From contig CAWFGC010000009.1 in the NCBI GenBank assembly GCA_963815185.1, positions 1,137,106 through 1,201,105 on the forward strand: 64,000 nt of DNA. Direction: 5' to 3'. The stretch is from SHZL01 sp963815185. Lineage in GTDB: Bacteria; Pseudomonadota; Gammaproteobacteria; Xanthomonadales; SZUA-36. Under the pieces are notes generated by a model. The model did no database searches and was not told the origin of the DNA. It was given only the letters and a program-made list of their open reading frames with translations. Positions 20,686 to 29,181 of this stretch are shown in pieces. The translations under genes were made by a program, and so were the position numbers. The number at the start of each line of letters is the position of its first letter. Within the stretch, counting starts at the first letter, position 1.

Positions 20686-20878
20686 CTCGCCTAACGGTTT
20701 GGGCGACAGCGCCCGGGTATGGCTGTATGGGTCCCCAAGTTTCCCAGGCCGAATTGAAGTAAGGCGTTTGGATGGACGGAAGTATCTGAATTGCCTGCTT
20801 TTTTGGAGTGTAATAAAAATCGTGCCCGTTGTACCGGGTGGTATAAACGGCATCAGCAACCGAAGAATGGAGAAACCC

Positions 20879-21717
20879 ATGACCATTAACACCAAGTATC
20901 TAGCCTTGCTCGCAGCGTTGCTGTTGCCGGCAAGTGCTTTTGCCCAAGTAACAAATGTTACCGCGAGTTTTGACGTGTACAAGCATTGGAACCAGGTTGG
21001 CGTGCCCGATACCAAGTCGGTGAACATATATATCGTCTGTACTGCGGGCGAACCGACCGTCGCCGCTACGACCATTTCCGTGGCCCAGTATGGCACCTTC
21101 CAGATAGAAGATATTCCCCCGGGACATAACTGCACGATCACAGAGGACGTGCCGGCTAACTACACCGCAACCTATTCTCCTCCCGGCGTCGGTGGCGATG
21201 CAACGGCTGGCTGTCTGTTTGTGGATGTGGTTGAAGATAACTATGAATGCAACATAACCAACACGCCCGATGAAGGCAGCCTGACCGTGACCAAGACCTG
21301 GGTGTTGGCCGGTGCCGATGCCGGGTTCGACGGCGACTACAAAATCAAGGCGTCTTGCGATACGGAAGTCACTGCACCGAGCGGTTTCGATTCTTCCGAC
21401 TGGTGCTGGAATGGCACGTGCTACGCACAGGTCAAAGCCAGTGCCTCCCTGGGCGACCATGACTTCGAGTTCGGCATTCCACAACCGGCCTATGGCGGCA
21501 GCGACTGTACCATTGAGGAAAGCTTCGACGACAGCGTTGTCGAAAGCCAGAACGGCTGTTCCGATCCGGAAACCATTAAAGCGGGCAAGACATGTCATGC
21601 GAAATCGTCAACACCGTATTCTTCGAAGGCATTCCGACTTTGAACCAGTACGGTATGGCCATCCTGGCGCTGTTGATGCTGGGTGTTGGCTTCGTCGGTT
21701 TCCGTCGATTTGTCTGA
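20879..21717 (+). CDS. Exported repeat protein with IPTL-CTERM sorting signal (frameshift near the end)
   Basis: A signal peptide (TINTKYLALLAALLLPASAFA) precedes two Cys-containing beta-sandwich-like repeats of about 100 residues: TASFDVYKHWNQVGVPDTKS and GSLTVTKTWVLAGADAG begin them, and both end in a C-x-(I/V)-x-N-T pattern (ECNITNTP, CEIVNT). After a one-base shift near 21595 the protein ends IPTLNQYGMAILALLMLGVG, a hydrophobic stretch and an Arg pair, the full IPTL-CTERM signature. Such signals are thought to be processed by exosortase-like enzymes for surface display. ATG 20879 has GGAG seven bases upstream. No sortase gene is in the window. Confidence 0.78.
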
Positions 21718-21751
21718 TCGCTGAAGACAACGTTACGTTAATTGGACGATG

Positions 21752-21790
21752 AAAATCCCCGCGGCTGCATTGCACCGCGGGGATTTTTTT
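21752..21790 (+). terminator. Terminator after IPTL-CTERM gene (copy 1)
   Basis: An 8-10 bp GC stem (ATCCCCGCGG / CCGCGGGGAT) with a 10-base loop is followed by eight Ts. A near-identical copy lies at 22844-22884. Confidence 0.9.
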
Positions 21791-21800
21791 TGTTGAAGCC

Positions 21801-22289
21801 ATGAACCGCATCTGTGCGCCAGACTTGTTGGCATGCTTATGTTGCTTGGCTGTCATTTGGCCGTGGCGGGCACGGACGACACCGCTCAGACACCAGGCGT
21901 CGAACAGGCCACCGTGGGTCTGCTGGTTTACAAGAAATGGATCGGGGCGTCGGGGCTGAAGCCAGAGTGGGATTCGCCTTTCCTGCGGAGAAAACGATGA
22001 TTTTGCGCCACGGTTCATCAACCGTGACCACGCGGACGGCTGGCAGATTGAACACGTGCCTGCCGAGGGCATATTCTGCGTGAGCGAAATCGGACGCGAT
22101 ACTTTTGTGGCCGACACCGAGGACTGCCGTGAATTGTTGGTGGTGCCGGGGCAGGATGTCGAATGCACCATGGTCAATACCAAGGTGGTCAAAAGAATCG
22201 AGATGCTGAACCGCTACGGCCTGGGCTTGATGATTGGCGTGATGCTGGCAGCGGGCCTGGTGGCGGTGAGAAAGTTCACACCGGGGTGA
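21801..22289 (+). CDS. Second IPTL-CTERM-like exported protein, frameshifted
   Basis: It resembles a one-repeat version of the preceding gene. A hydrophobic start (MLMLLGCHLAVAG, from 21833 in one frame) leads into TVGLLVYKKWIGASGLK. The frame then shifts near 21970 and continues CGENDDFAPRFINRDHADGW, FCVSEIGRDTF, VECTMVNTKVV. It ends IEMLNRYGLGLMIGVMLAAG followed by VRKF, which is an IPTL-CTERM-like tail with IEML in place of IPTL. The start region also changes frame (ATG 21801 versus 21833), so the exact start is uncertain. It begins only about a dozen bases after the terminator of the first gene. It may be a decaying paralogue. Confidence 0.55.
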
Positions 22290-22714
22290 TCAACGGCAGG
22301 CAGTATCATATCCAGATAAATTCAAAAAAGCTGATCAATAACCTGTCAGTGATCGCCGCGGTTCTGCTGTGCGAGCATGGTGTATTGTTCACCTACCATT
22401 ACCTCGTTAGAAGGGTGCCGCTGAACGTTCGCGATTTATTCAACGTGGATTAATGAGCAGAGTCTGCCGACCTGGTTTTCGGATTTCAACCTGCTTATTG
22501 CGACCACTTTCCTGTGGATTCTGTGGCGTGAAAAGCGATCGCAGGGCGGTCCGATGGCGGGGCGGTGGATGCTGCTTTCCTCGGCTTCTGTTTCATGTCT
22601 ATCGACGAAGTAGCCGGCATTCATGAGTATTACAACATGCACAATCCTGCTTACACGAACCCTGCTCCGATACATGGACAATCCTGCGCTCGCCGTGGAA
22701 ATCAAGCCTGTTAA
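22286..22714 (+). pseudogene. Fragment of a membrane protein (LPTWFS...DEVAGIHE family)
   Basis: The conceptual translation reads LINNLSVIAAVLLCEHGVLF, then VRDLFNVD, a stop at 22451, EQSLPTWFSDFNLLIATTFL in the next frame, and FLGFCFMSIDEVAGIHEYYN in a third. This order matches a family of bacterial inner-membrane proteins in which an LPTWFSS segment precedes a hydrophobic helix and an S-x-DE-x-x-x-x-HE motif. The family name is not known to me. Two or more frame breaks and an early end (22712-22714) with the downstream half missing make it a remnant, whatever the sequence quality. Confidence 0.5.
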
Positions 22715-22745
22715 GTGACAAGGCATGACGCAACGCTGACATATA

Positions 22746-22774
22746 TTGACATTTATTTACAGTTTCGGTACAGT
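22746..22774 (+). promoter_or_regulatory. Promoter-like sequence without a gene
   Basis: TTGACA (22746-22751), a 17-base spacer and TACAGT (22769-22774) resemble the promoter at 20657. No coding frame of note follows before the terminators at 22802 and 22844, so a transcript would be about 100 bases long. Confidence 0.4.
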
Positions 22775-22801
22775 AGGCACCATCACACAGGCGCATTATC
22801 C

Positions 22802-22832
22802 AACAGACCGGCAGGAAGCTGGTCTGTTTTGG
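22802..22832 (+). terminator. Hairpin with T-rich tail
   Basis: ACAGACC and GGTCTGT form a 7-bp stem around an 11-base loop, followed by TTTGGTTTT. It precedes the copied terminator at 22844. Confidence 0.6.
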
Positions 22833-22843
22833 TTTTGAACAAT

Positions 22844-22884
22844 GAAAATCCCCGCGGCTGCATTGCACCGTGGGGATTTTTTTT
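22844..22884 (+). terminator. Terminator copy 2 (near-identical to 21752-21790)
   Basis: About 43 of 45 bases match the first copy. The single stem difference (C to T at the G-C pair) keeps pairing as G-U, consistent with a maintained hairpin. It lies between the promoter-like site at 22746 and the convergent prmC gene. Confidence 0.85.
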
Positions 22885-22901
22885 GAGCAGGCGGATCTGA
22901 T

Positions 22902-23732
22902 TTACCGCTTTCTTGCCTGGCAAACCCGCTCTATGCCCGCCAGATCACAATGCGTGCGAATGTCCTGATAGCCGGCAGTGCGCAGGATCGAGCGCGCCGC
23001 CTCACCCTGATCGTAGCCGTGCTCCAGCAGCAGCCAGCCGTCATCGGCCAATCGTGCAAATGCCTCCATCGCAATCTGCCGCAAGGCGGATAAGCCGTCT
23101 CCTCCCGGCGTCAGCGCCAGGCGCGGTTCGAAGCGGCAGTCGCCTTCGAGCAGGTGCGGGTCATTTTGCGCCACATAGGGCGGATTGCTGACCACCAGGT
23201 TGAACAGCCCGTGCAAGGGCCCGGTCCAGGAGCCGTGGTGAAATTGCACATTGTCCAGCGCGTGGGCGCGCCGGTTTTCTTCCGCCACCTGCAAGGCTTC
23301 GGCGCTACTATCGGTCGCATGAACCTCGCACTGCGGCCGTTCCCATGCCAGTGACAGGGCGATGGCGCCGCTGCCCGTGCCGAGATCCGCCAGCCGTTGG
23401 CATACTCCTGCTGGCACGAGTTCCAGGGCTTTTTCAACCAGCAGTTCGGTTTCGGGCCGGGGGATCAGCACGGCGGGCGTTACGCGCAAATCAAGGGACC
23501 AAAACGATCGCGTTCCGGTGAGGTAGGCGATCGGCACGCCCTGGCTGCGCTGCCGTACCAGCCTTTGGTAATGGTTTTGGCGTTTGCGTGGCACTTCCAT
23601 ACCGGGATTGGCATAGAGGAAGGAGCGTTTCACTTCCAGCGCATGGCCCAGCAGGATCTCCGATTCGTACCGTGCCGAGGGCCCGGCTGCCAGTTTTCGC
23701 ATTGCCAGATCAAGCAGTTGTGCGATGTTCAC
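22902..23732 (-). CDS. prmC: Peptide chain release factor N5-glutamine methyltransferase
   Basis: This 276-residue class I SAM methyltransferase methylates the GGQ glutamine of RF1/RF2. It shows the PrmC N-terminal helical domain, YLTGTRSFWSLDLRVTPAVLIPRPETE (in part), the SAM loop LADLGTGSGAIALSLA and the substrate motif NPPY in VVSNPPYVAQ. It usually sits next to prfA. Here it is the last gene of the minus-strand efflux operon, its ATG overlapping the stop of the RND pump gene by 4 bases. Confidence 0.94.
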   Translation of the reverse strand: MNIAQLLDLAMRKLAAGPSARYESEILLGHALEVKRSFLYANPGMEVPRKRQNHYQRLVRQRSQGVPIAYLTGTRSFWSLDLRVTPAVLIPRPETELLVEKALELVPAGVCQRLADLGTGSGAIALSLAWERPQCEVHATDSSAEALQVAEENRRAHALDNVQFHHGSWTGPLHGLFNLVVSNPPYVAQNDPHLLEGDCRFEPRLALTPGGDGLSALRQIAMEAFARLADDGWLLLEHGYDQGEAARSILRTAGYQDIRTHCDLAGIERVCQARKR

Positions 23733-26700
23733 GCCGCCGGCTCACCCGTGCGTTGCTCCAGTCGTCCTGCCAGCAAGCGGGACCGCAGCCTGTGCCGCCA
23801 ACCGGCAAAATCATCCAGGATCAGGTACAGGGCCGGGATCAGGAACAGCGTGATCACGGTTGAGAACAGGATGCCAAAAGCCAACGAGGCCGCCATTGGA
23901 ATCACGATCAGGGCCTGCAGACTGGTCTCGAGCACGATCGGGACGAGACCGAAGAACGTGGTCAGGGAAGTCAGCAGGATGGCGCGGAACCGCTTGCGTG
24001 TTGCGTCCACTACGGCCTGGGTCAGGGGCACGCCCTGCGCCCGTTCGCGGTTGACAAAATCGACCAGGATCAGGCTGTCGTTCACCACCACCCCGGCCAG
24101 CGCGATGATGCCGAAGAAGCTCATCATGCTGACCTCGATGCCCAGTATCCAATGCCCGACCAGAGCGCCGATGGCTCCAAACGGGATCACCGACATGATG
24201 ATCAGTGGCTGCGAATAGGATTTCAGCGGTATCGCCATCAGGGCATAAATCAGGAATAAAGCGAACAAGGCGCCCTTGACCAGGTCGCGTTGCACTTCCT
24301 GCTGGCTCTCGGTGGCCCCGCTGAGGCGGTAATGCACGCCCGGATACTGTGCCAACACGGCAGGCAAATCCTGCGTGAGAATGTCCTGGGTGATCTTGCC
24401 GGGCTCGTAATGCTCCTTGTCGACTTCCGCTGTCACACCAATCGCCCGTTCCCGGTCAAAGCGCCGGATGGTGGTCGGGCTTTCGGTCAATTCGATTTCC
24501 GCTACCGCGTGGAACGGCACCAGGCCACCGTCTGGCGTGCGAATGCGCACATTGTCCAGGTATCCCACCGAGTCCCGTTCATCACGCGGGTAGCGCACCA
24601 TGACCTTGACTTCGTCCTCGCCGCGTTGCACCCGCTGCACTTCTTCGCCATAAAATCCGGCCCGAATCTGCCGGGCCAGATCCGACAGTTTCAGACCCAG
24701 CGCTTCAGCCTCCGGCTTGATGTTCAGTTTGATTTCAGGGGTGCCTTGCTCGAAGGTATTGCGAATGTCATACACACCCTCGTAAGCTCTGATCCGGCGT
24801 TCCAGTTCTTTTGAAGCGCGCGGCAAGCCGGCTTGATATTGGCGCCGATCAACTGGATGGAAACGGACGGGCCGCCGCCGGGGCCCCCGGTTGCGCCCTC
24901 GAAACCCAGGGTCCTGGCGCCCGGGATGTCACCGACTTCCTCGCGCCAGCGGCGCAACACTTCCGGGCCGGTAATGACGTCATCGTTTTCTTTTACCAAT
25001 TCGGCGACGATCTGTCCGGTGGTATCGCTGCTCGAATATGACAGAACGCTGGTGACGACTGCGCCGGATTCCATCCCCTGTTCGGCACTCACTTTGCGAT
25101 CCAGCGCCCATATTCCATCCTGCACCCGCCGCACCGCTGCCTGCGTCTGCGCCGGAGGGGTACCCTCGTTCATTTCCAGGGTTACCTGCAGAAAGTCCGC
25201 GGTAAAATCCGGAAAAAATACGAATCTCAGAATACCGCCCGCGAGCAGACCAATGGATAAAATCAGTGTGGCGATGAAAATTGACAAGGTCAGGTAACGG
25301 CGGCGCAGTGCGAACTTCAGCAGTGGGGTATACCAGTTGTCGACAAAGTGATGCAGGCCCTCACTGAAAAACCGCTGGAAGCGGAGGAAAACATTATGCG
25401 TGTTCTTTTCATAGTGCCTGATTTTCATATGCGCCAGATGAGCCGGCAGGATCAGTTTTGATTCGATAAGGGAGAACAACAGACAGAGGATGACCACCCA
25501 GCCGATGGCGGAGAAAAACTGGCCGGAGATGCCGGAAACCAGCAGGATGGGGACGAATGCAGCCATCGTGGTCAACACGCCGAAGGTGGCCGGCAGCGCC
25601 ACCTCATGCACGCCTTCTATGATGTTCTCAAGCGAATGGCCTTTCGCCCGTATGTTGGTGTACGCGCTCTCGCCGATGACGATGGCGTCATCGACAATGA
25701 TGCCCAGCACCAGTATGAAGCCGAACAGGCTGAGCATGTTGACCGTGACATCGACACTGGGCATCAGGAAAAAAGTGCCCAGAAACGCCACCGGCAACCC
25801 CACCATCACCCAGAAAGCGAGCTTGAGCCGTAAGAACAAGGTCAGGGTCAGAAACACAAGAATCGCGCCCATGATCATGTTCTTGACCATCATATCGAGA
25901 CGGCCTTTCAGGTAATAACTGACATCCGCCCAGGCCGCCACTTGCAGATCCGCGGGCAGAGATGCGCGCTTTTTCTCGACGTAATCATGCACCGTGGAGG
26001 AAATATCGAGTTCGCTCTGGTGACCAACCGACAGCACCTGGATGGAAATAGCGGGCTTATTGTTGTATTCGGAAAATCGGTCGGACTCGATGAACCCATC
26101 GCGGATATGGGCGATGTCCTTGAGCAGGAGCCGGGTGCCGTCCTTGTTCGTGCGCACCACGATATTCGCAAAGTCCGCCCCGGTGTAGGCCTGGCCTTTG
26201 GTGCGCACCAGCACATCTCCGGAATCGGAACGGATCGCGCCTGCGGGCAAGTCGAGCGAACCCTGCCGCACAGCCTGCGCCACTTCATCCAGGGTCATGC
26301 CGTAGGACTGCAGATCGAATTCGCTGACCTCGATGCTGATTTCATAGTCCCGCGAGCCGAGGATTTCAGCACGACTGACCCCGGGCAGGTTCACAATTTC
26401 ATTGCGCACCTGCTTGGTAAATTCCTTCAGCGTGCGTTCGTCGACATCGCCGTAAACGGAGACAATAATCACCTGTTGCTGAAACGTGGAGCGGGAAATA
26501 ATGGGCTTTTCCGTGTTGTCCGGAAAGGTTGAGATTGCATCGACCCGGTTCTTTATCCGATCCATGACCTCGGTCACTTCATAGTCGGCATTCACTTCGA
26601 TGTCGACGCTTCCCATGCCGCTGGTGGCGTTGGAGACGATTTCCTTGATGCCTTCGATATCCTGGATGGCCTCCTCGATTTTCACCACCACCCCTTCTTC

Positions 26701-26904
26701 CACATCCTGGGGTGTGGCGCCAAGGAAAGGCACGGAAACATTGACGAAGTTGGTTTCAATGCGGGGTTGGATTTCCTTTTTTATGGTGAAGGCGTTGAAC
26801 AGGCCGCCGGCAAGCAGGATGGTCATAAGCAGGTTGGCCGCCACCGGGTTTTTGGCAAACCAGGCGATCAGGGCCTCAAAGGGATTTTGACTCAGACTGC
26901 TCAT
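23729..26904 (-). CDS. RND-family efflux transporter permease (one frameshift)
   Basis: This is an AcrB/MexB-superfamily inner-membrane pump of about 1050 residues. It shows the first transmembrane helix (NPVAANLLMTILLAGGLFNA), the porter loops, a central block of helices with GIIVDDAIVIGE (the proton-relay aspartates), and a second half ending near LEQRTGEPAA. The second half includes FFGIIALAGVVVNDSLILVD. The frame breaks near 24830, between SIQLIGANIK and SKELERRIRAYEG. It is closer to the acriflavin-resistance/DUF-type RND group than to AcrB itself; the substrate is unknown. It follows the adaptor gene with a 4-base overlap. No outer-membrane TolC partner is nearby. Confidence 0.9.
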
Positions 26905-28133
26905 GGCTGTGCATCTGTGACCGTGATCTGTGGTTCCCGTGCCTGCGGGCTTTCCGTGGCACTGGATGCATTACCGAGCGCCAGCAAAGTGCCGGGGATG
27001 GGCGCATCCATTGCGGTAGTGATCACCCGTTCACCCGCAGCGATGCCGCTGCTGATGTACACGGTTTCCGGCTCTGCGCGCAGCACCTCGACCGGGCGGA
27101 TTTCCAGTTTGCGCTCGGCGTTTGCCACCAGTACGGTATCGTTGGCCCGCAGCACGTGACGGGGAAGAACGATGACGTTATCGACGTGCACGCCCTGGAT
27201 TTCAGCGCGCACGAACGTGCCTACCTTCAGTTCGGGTGGGTCGCTTTTGCCCAATACGGCATAGGGATCGACGATCTGTGCAACGGCATAAACGACACGG
27301 CTGGTCTCATCGACTACACCTTCGGTACGGATGATCTCGGCCTGCCACTCACCGCTGATGCCGCTGCTGCCCGCGCTCAGGCGCACTTTCGGGCGGTTGT
27401 TGGAATCCGCCAGATTGGTGACCGAAGGCAAATGCAGGTAAGCGAGATCCCGGCTCGACAGCGGCAGACGGACTTCGGCGGTGTCAATGGCGAAGGTGCT
27501 GCCCAGAGGTGTGCCAGGACCGACATATTGGCCAACGTCTACCTGCTTGGTGCGTACCAGCCCGTCGTAAGGCAGCGTGATGCGGGTGCGCAGCAGATCA
27601 CGTTTGGCTTTCTGCAAATCAGCCTCGGCTGCCTTTACTCCAGCCAGGGCCTCTGCCAGTTGCGGCTTGTGCAAGGTCAAATCGGAGGGTTCGCCCTGGC
27701 GGCCCAGGTTTTTCCAGTCCTTCAGGGCCTGGTCGGAGCGGGCCTTTTGGTCGGCGTATTGCGCTTGCTTCGTAGCGAGGTCGGCCTCGGCGCGCTTCAC
27801 GCCCGTTTTATAGTCACTGGCGTCGATTTGCAGCAAGACCTCTCCGGCGTGAAAGAAACCGCCGACGATGAAGTTGGGCGAGACGCCGACGATTTTGCCG
27901 GGGACCTCTGCCGCCAATACGGTTTCCGTGCGGGGACGGACAGTCCCCTGTGAAACCACCGAAAGATCGAGTGATTTCAATTGCGCCGGCACTGTTTCGA
28001 CCAGCACCGCCGCCGCCGACTCGACTTTTTTCTCCGAATGCTTGCTTCTTGCCAGTGCGACCAGGCCGATAACAATCACGATTGAGCCCACGATCAGACC
28101 CAGAGGCAATATCGAGCGTACGAACTTTCGCAT
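26901..28133 (-). CDS. RND efflux periplasmic adaptor (membrane fusion protein)
   Basis: The 410-residue adaptor has an N-terminal membrane anchor (SILPLGLIVGSIVIVIGLVA). Lipoyl/biotinyl half-motifs flank an alpha-helical hairpin (AEADLATKQAQYADQKARSD), and a beta-barrel and membrane-proximal domain end the protein (GLVRTKQVDVGQYVGPGTPL, VLRANDTVLVAN). It bridges the RND pump to an outer-membrane channel. I choose ATG 28133, which has GGGAG upstream and places the anchor at the N-terminus, over a longer frame from 28184. It is the first gene of a three-gene minus-strand operon with the pump and prmC. Confidence 0.93.
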   Translation of the reverse strand: MRKFVRSILPLGLIVGSIVIVIGLVALARSKHSEKKVESAAAVLVETVPAQLKSLDLSVVSQGTVRPRTETVLAAEVPGKIVGVSPNFIVGGFFHAGEVLLQIDASDYKTGVKRAEADLATKQAQYADQKARSDQALKDWKNLGRQGEPSDLTLHKPQLAEALAGVKAAEADLQKAKRDLLRTRITLPYDGLVRTKQVDVGQYVGPGTPLGSTFAIDTAEVRLPLSSRDLAYLHLPSVTNLADSNNRPKVRLSAGSSGISGEWQAEIIRTEGVVDETSRVVYAVAQIVDPYAVLGKSDPPELKVGTFVRAEIQGVHVDNVIVLPRHVLRANDTVLVANAERKLEIRPVEVLRAEPETVYISSGIAAGERVITTAMDAPIPGTLLALGNASSATESPQAREPQITVTDAQP

Positions 28134-28262
28134 TCCTGTTCTCTCCCAACGAGCCAAGTGCCCGCGCAAGCGGACAGCGTGCAATTATCCCAGCAGCCGG
28201 CCCCTTAGTCATAGGGCAAAAGGCATGTACAATGAACCCCTTTGCCGCAGTACCTGGTAGCT

Positions 28263-28335
28263 GGGGTCAGAGTACATTTTCGCTTGTGGACTGCGCCACT
28301 CTGGGCCTCGGCCAGCGAAAACGCACTCTGACCCC
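28263..28335. repeat. 73-bp inverted-repeat element between adaptor and map genes
   Basis: Arms of 22 bases (28263-28284 and 28314-28335) match at 20 of 22 positions. They start GGGGTCAGAGT and end in TTTTCGCT before a 29-base loop. There is no coding capacity. It lies in the divergent intergenic region, so it sits in the promoter zone of the efflux operon or of map. It looks like a REP- or MITE-type non-autonomous element. Confidence 0.8.
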
Positions 28336-28363
28336 GTTTCTGGACCCCGTTCAGGTTGAACAA

Positions 28364-29131
28364 ATGGCGATTACACTGAAAAGCAAGCAGGATGTTGAGC
28401 AGATGCGCGTTGCCGGCCAGTTGGCGGCCGAGGTGTTGCGCATGATTCGCGAGCATGTCCAGCCGGGTGTGACCACCGGCGAACTGGACGATATCTGTCA
28501 TCGCCATATTACTGAACAGCAGCAAGCCATTCCGGCCCCATTGAATTACCGGGGTTTCCCCAAGTCCATTTGTACTTCGGTCAATCACGTGATATGCCAT
28601 GGCATACCCGGCGACAAGATTTTGCGCGAGGGCGATATCATCAACATCGATATCACCGTGATCAAAAATGGCTGGCATGGCGACACCAGCAAGATGTTTC
28701 ATGTTGGAAAACCCACGATCAAGGGGCAAAGAATCAGCGATATCGCTTATCAGTCCATGGTGACCGGTATCCAGATGGTCCGTCCCGGCGTCCGGCTCGG
28801 CGATATCGGCCATGCCATCCAGCAATATGCCGAGGGGCAGGGCGGTTCCGTCGTCAGGGAGTATTGCGGCCATGGCATCGGCAAGGTATTCCATGAAGAC
28901 CCGCAGGTTCTGCATTACGGCCGGCCGGGCACGGGGGAAGTACTGGTGCCGGGCATGGTGTTTACCATCGAACCGATGATCAACCTGGGCAGGCGCGAGA
29001 CGAAGCTGTTGCCGGACGGCTGGACAGTGGTAACGCGGGACCGCAGCCTGTCGGCTCAATGGGAGCATACCATTGCCGTGACCGATGACGGCTTTGAAGT
29101 TCTGACCCGCCTGCCTGATGACGACCTCTGA
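28364..29131 (+). CDS. map: Methionine aminopeptidase, type I
   Basis: The 255-residue metalloprotease removes the initiator methionine. The pita-bread fold is seen in KSKQDVEQMRVAGQLAAEVL at the start, CHGIPGDKILREGDIINID (two metal-binding Asp around 97 and 108), GHGIGKVFHEDPQV (His) and FTIEPMIN plus EHTIAV (Glu ligands). Start ATG 28364 gives the standard type I length. The order map-glnD-dapD-dapE is widespread in gammaproteobacteria. Its upstream region is occupied by the inverted repeat at 28263-28335. Confidence 0.97.
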   Translation: MAITLKSKQDVEQMRVAGQLAAEVLRMIREHVQPGVTTGELDDICHRHITEQQQAIPAPLNYRGFPKSICTSVNHVICHGIPGDKILREGDIINIDITVIKNGWHGDTSKMFHVGKPTIKGQRISDIAYQSMVTGIQMVRPGVRLGDIGHAIQQYAEGQGGSVVREYCGHGIGKVFHEDPQVLHYGRPGTGEVLVPGMVFTIEPMINLGRRETKLLPDGWTVVTRDRSLSAQWEHTIAVTDDGFEVLTRLPDDDL

Positions 29132-29181
29132 GTAGAAGCCATCTCACCATACCCATATGTCACGTTATCGAGAAGGCTGCA

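Noticed and set aside
20686..20878. Cyclic-di-GMP riboswitch
   Set aside because: GC-rich short stems suggested it at first, but the conserved core sequences of the GEMM class are absent.
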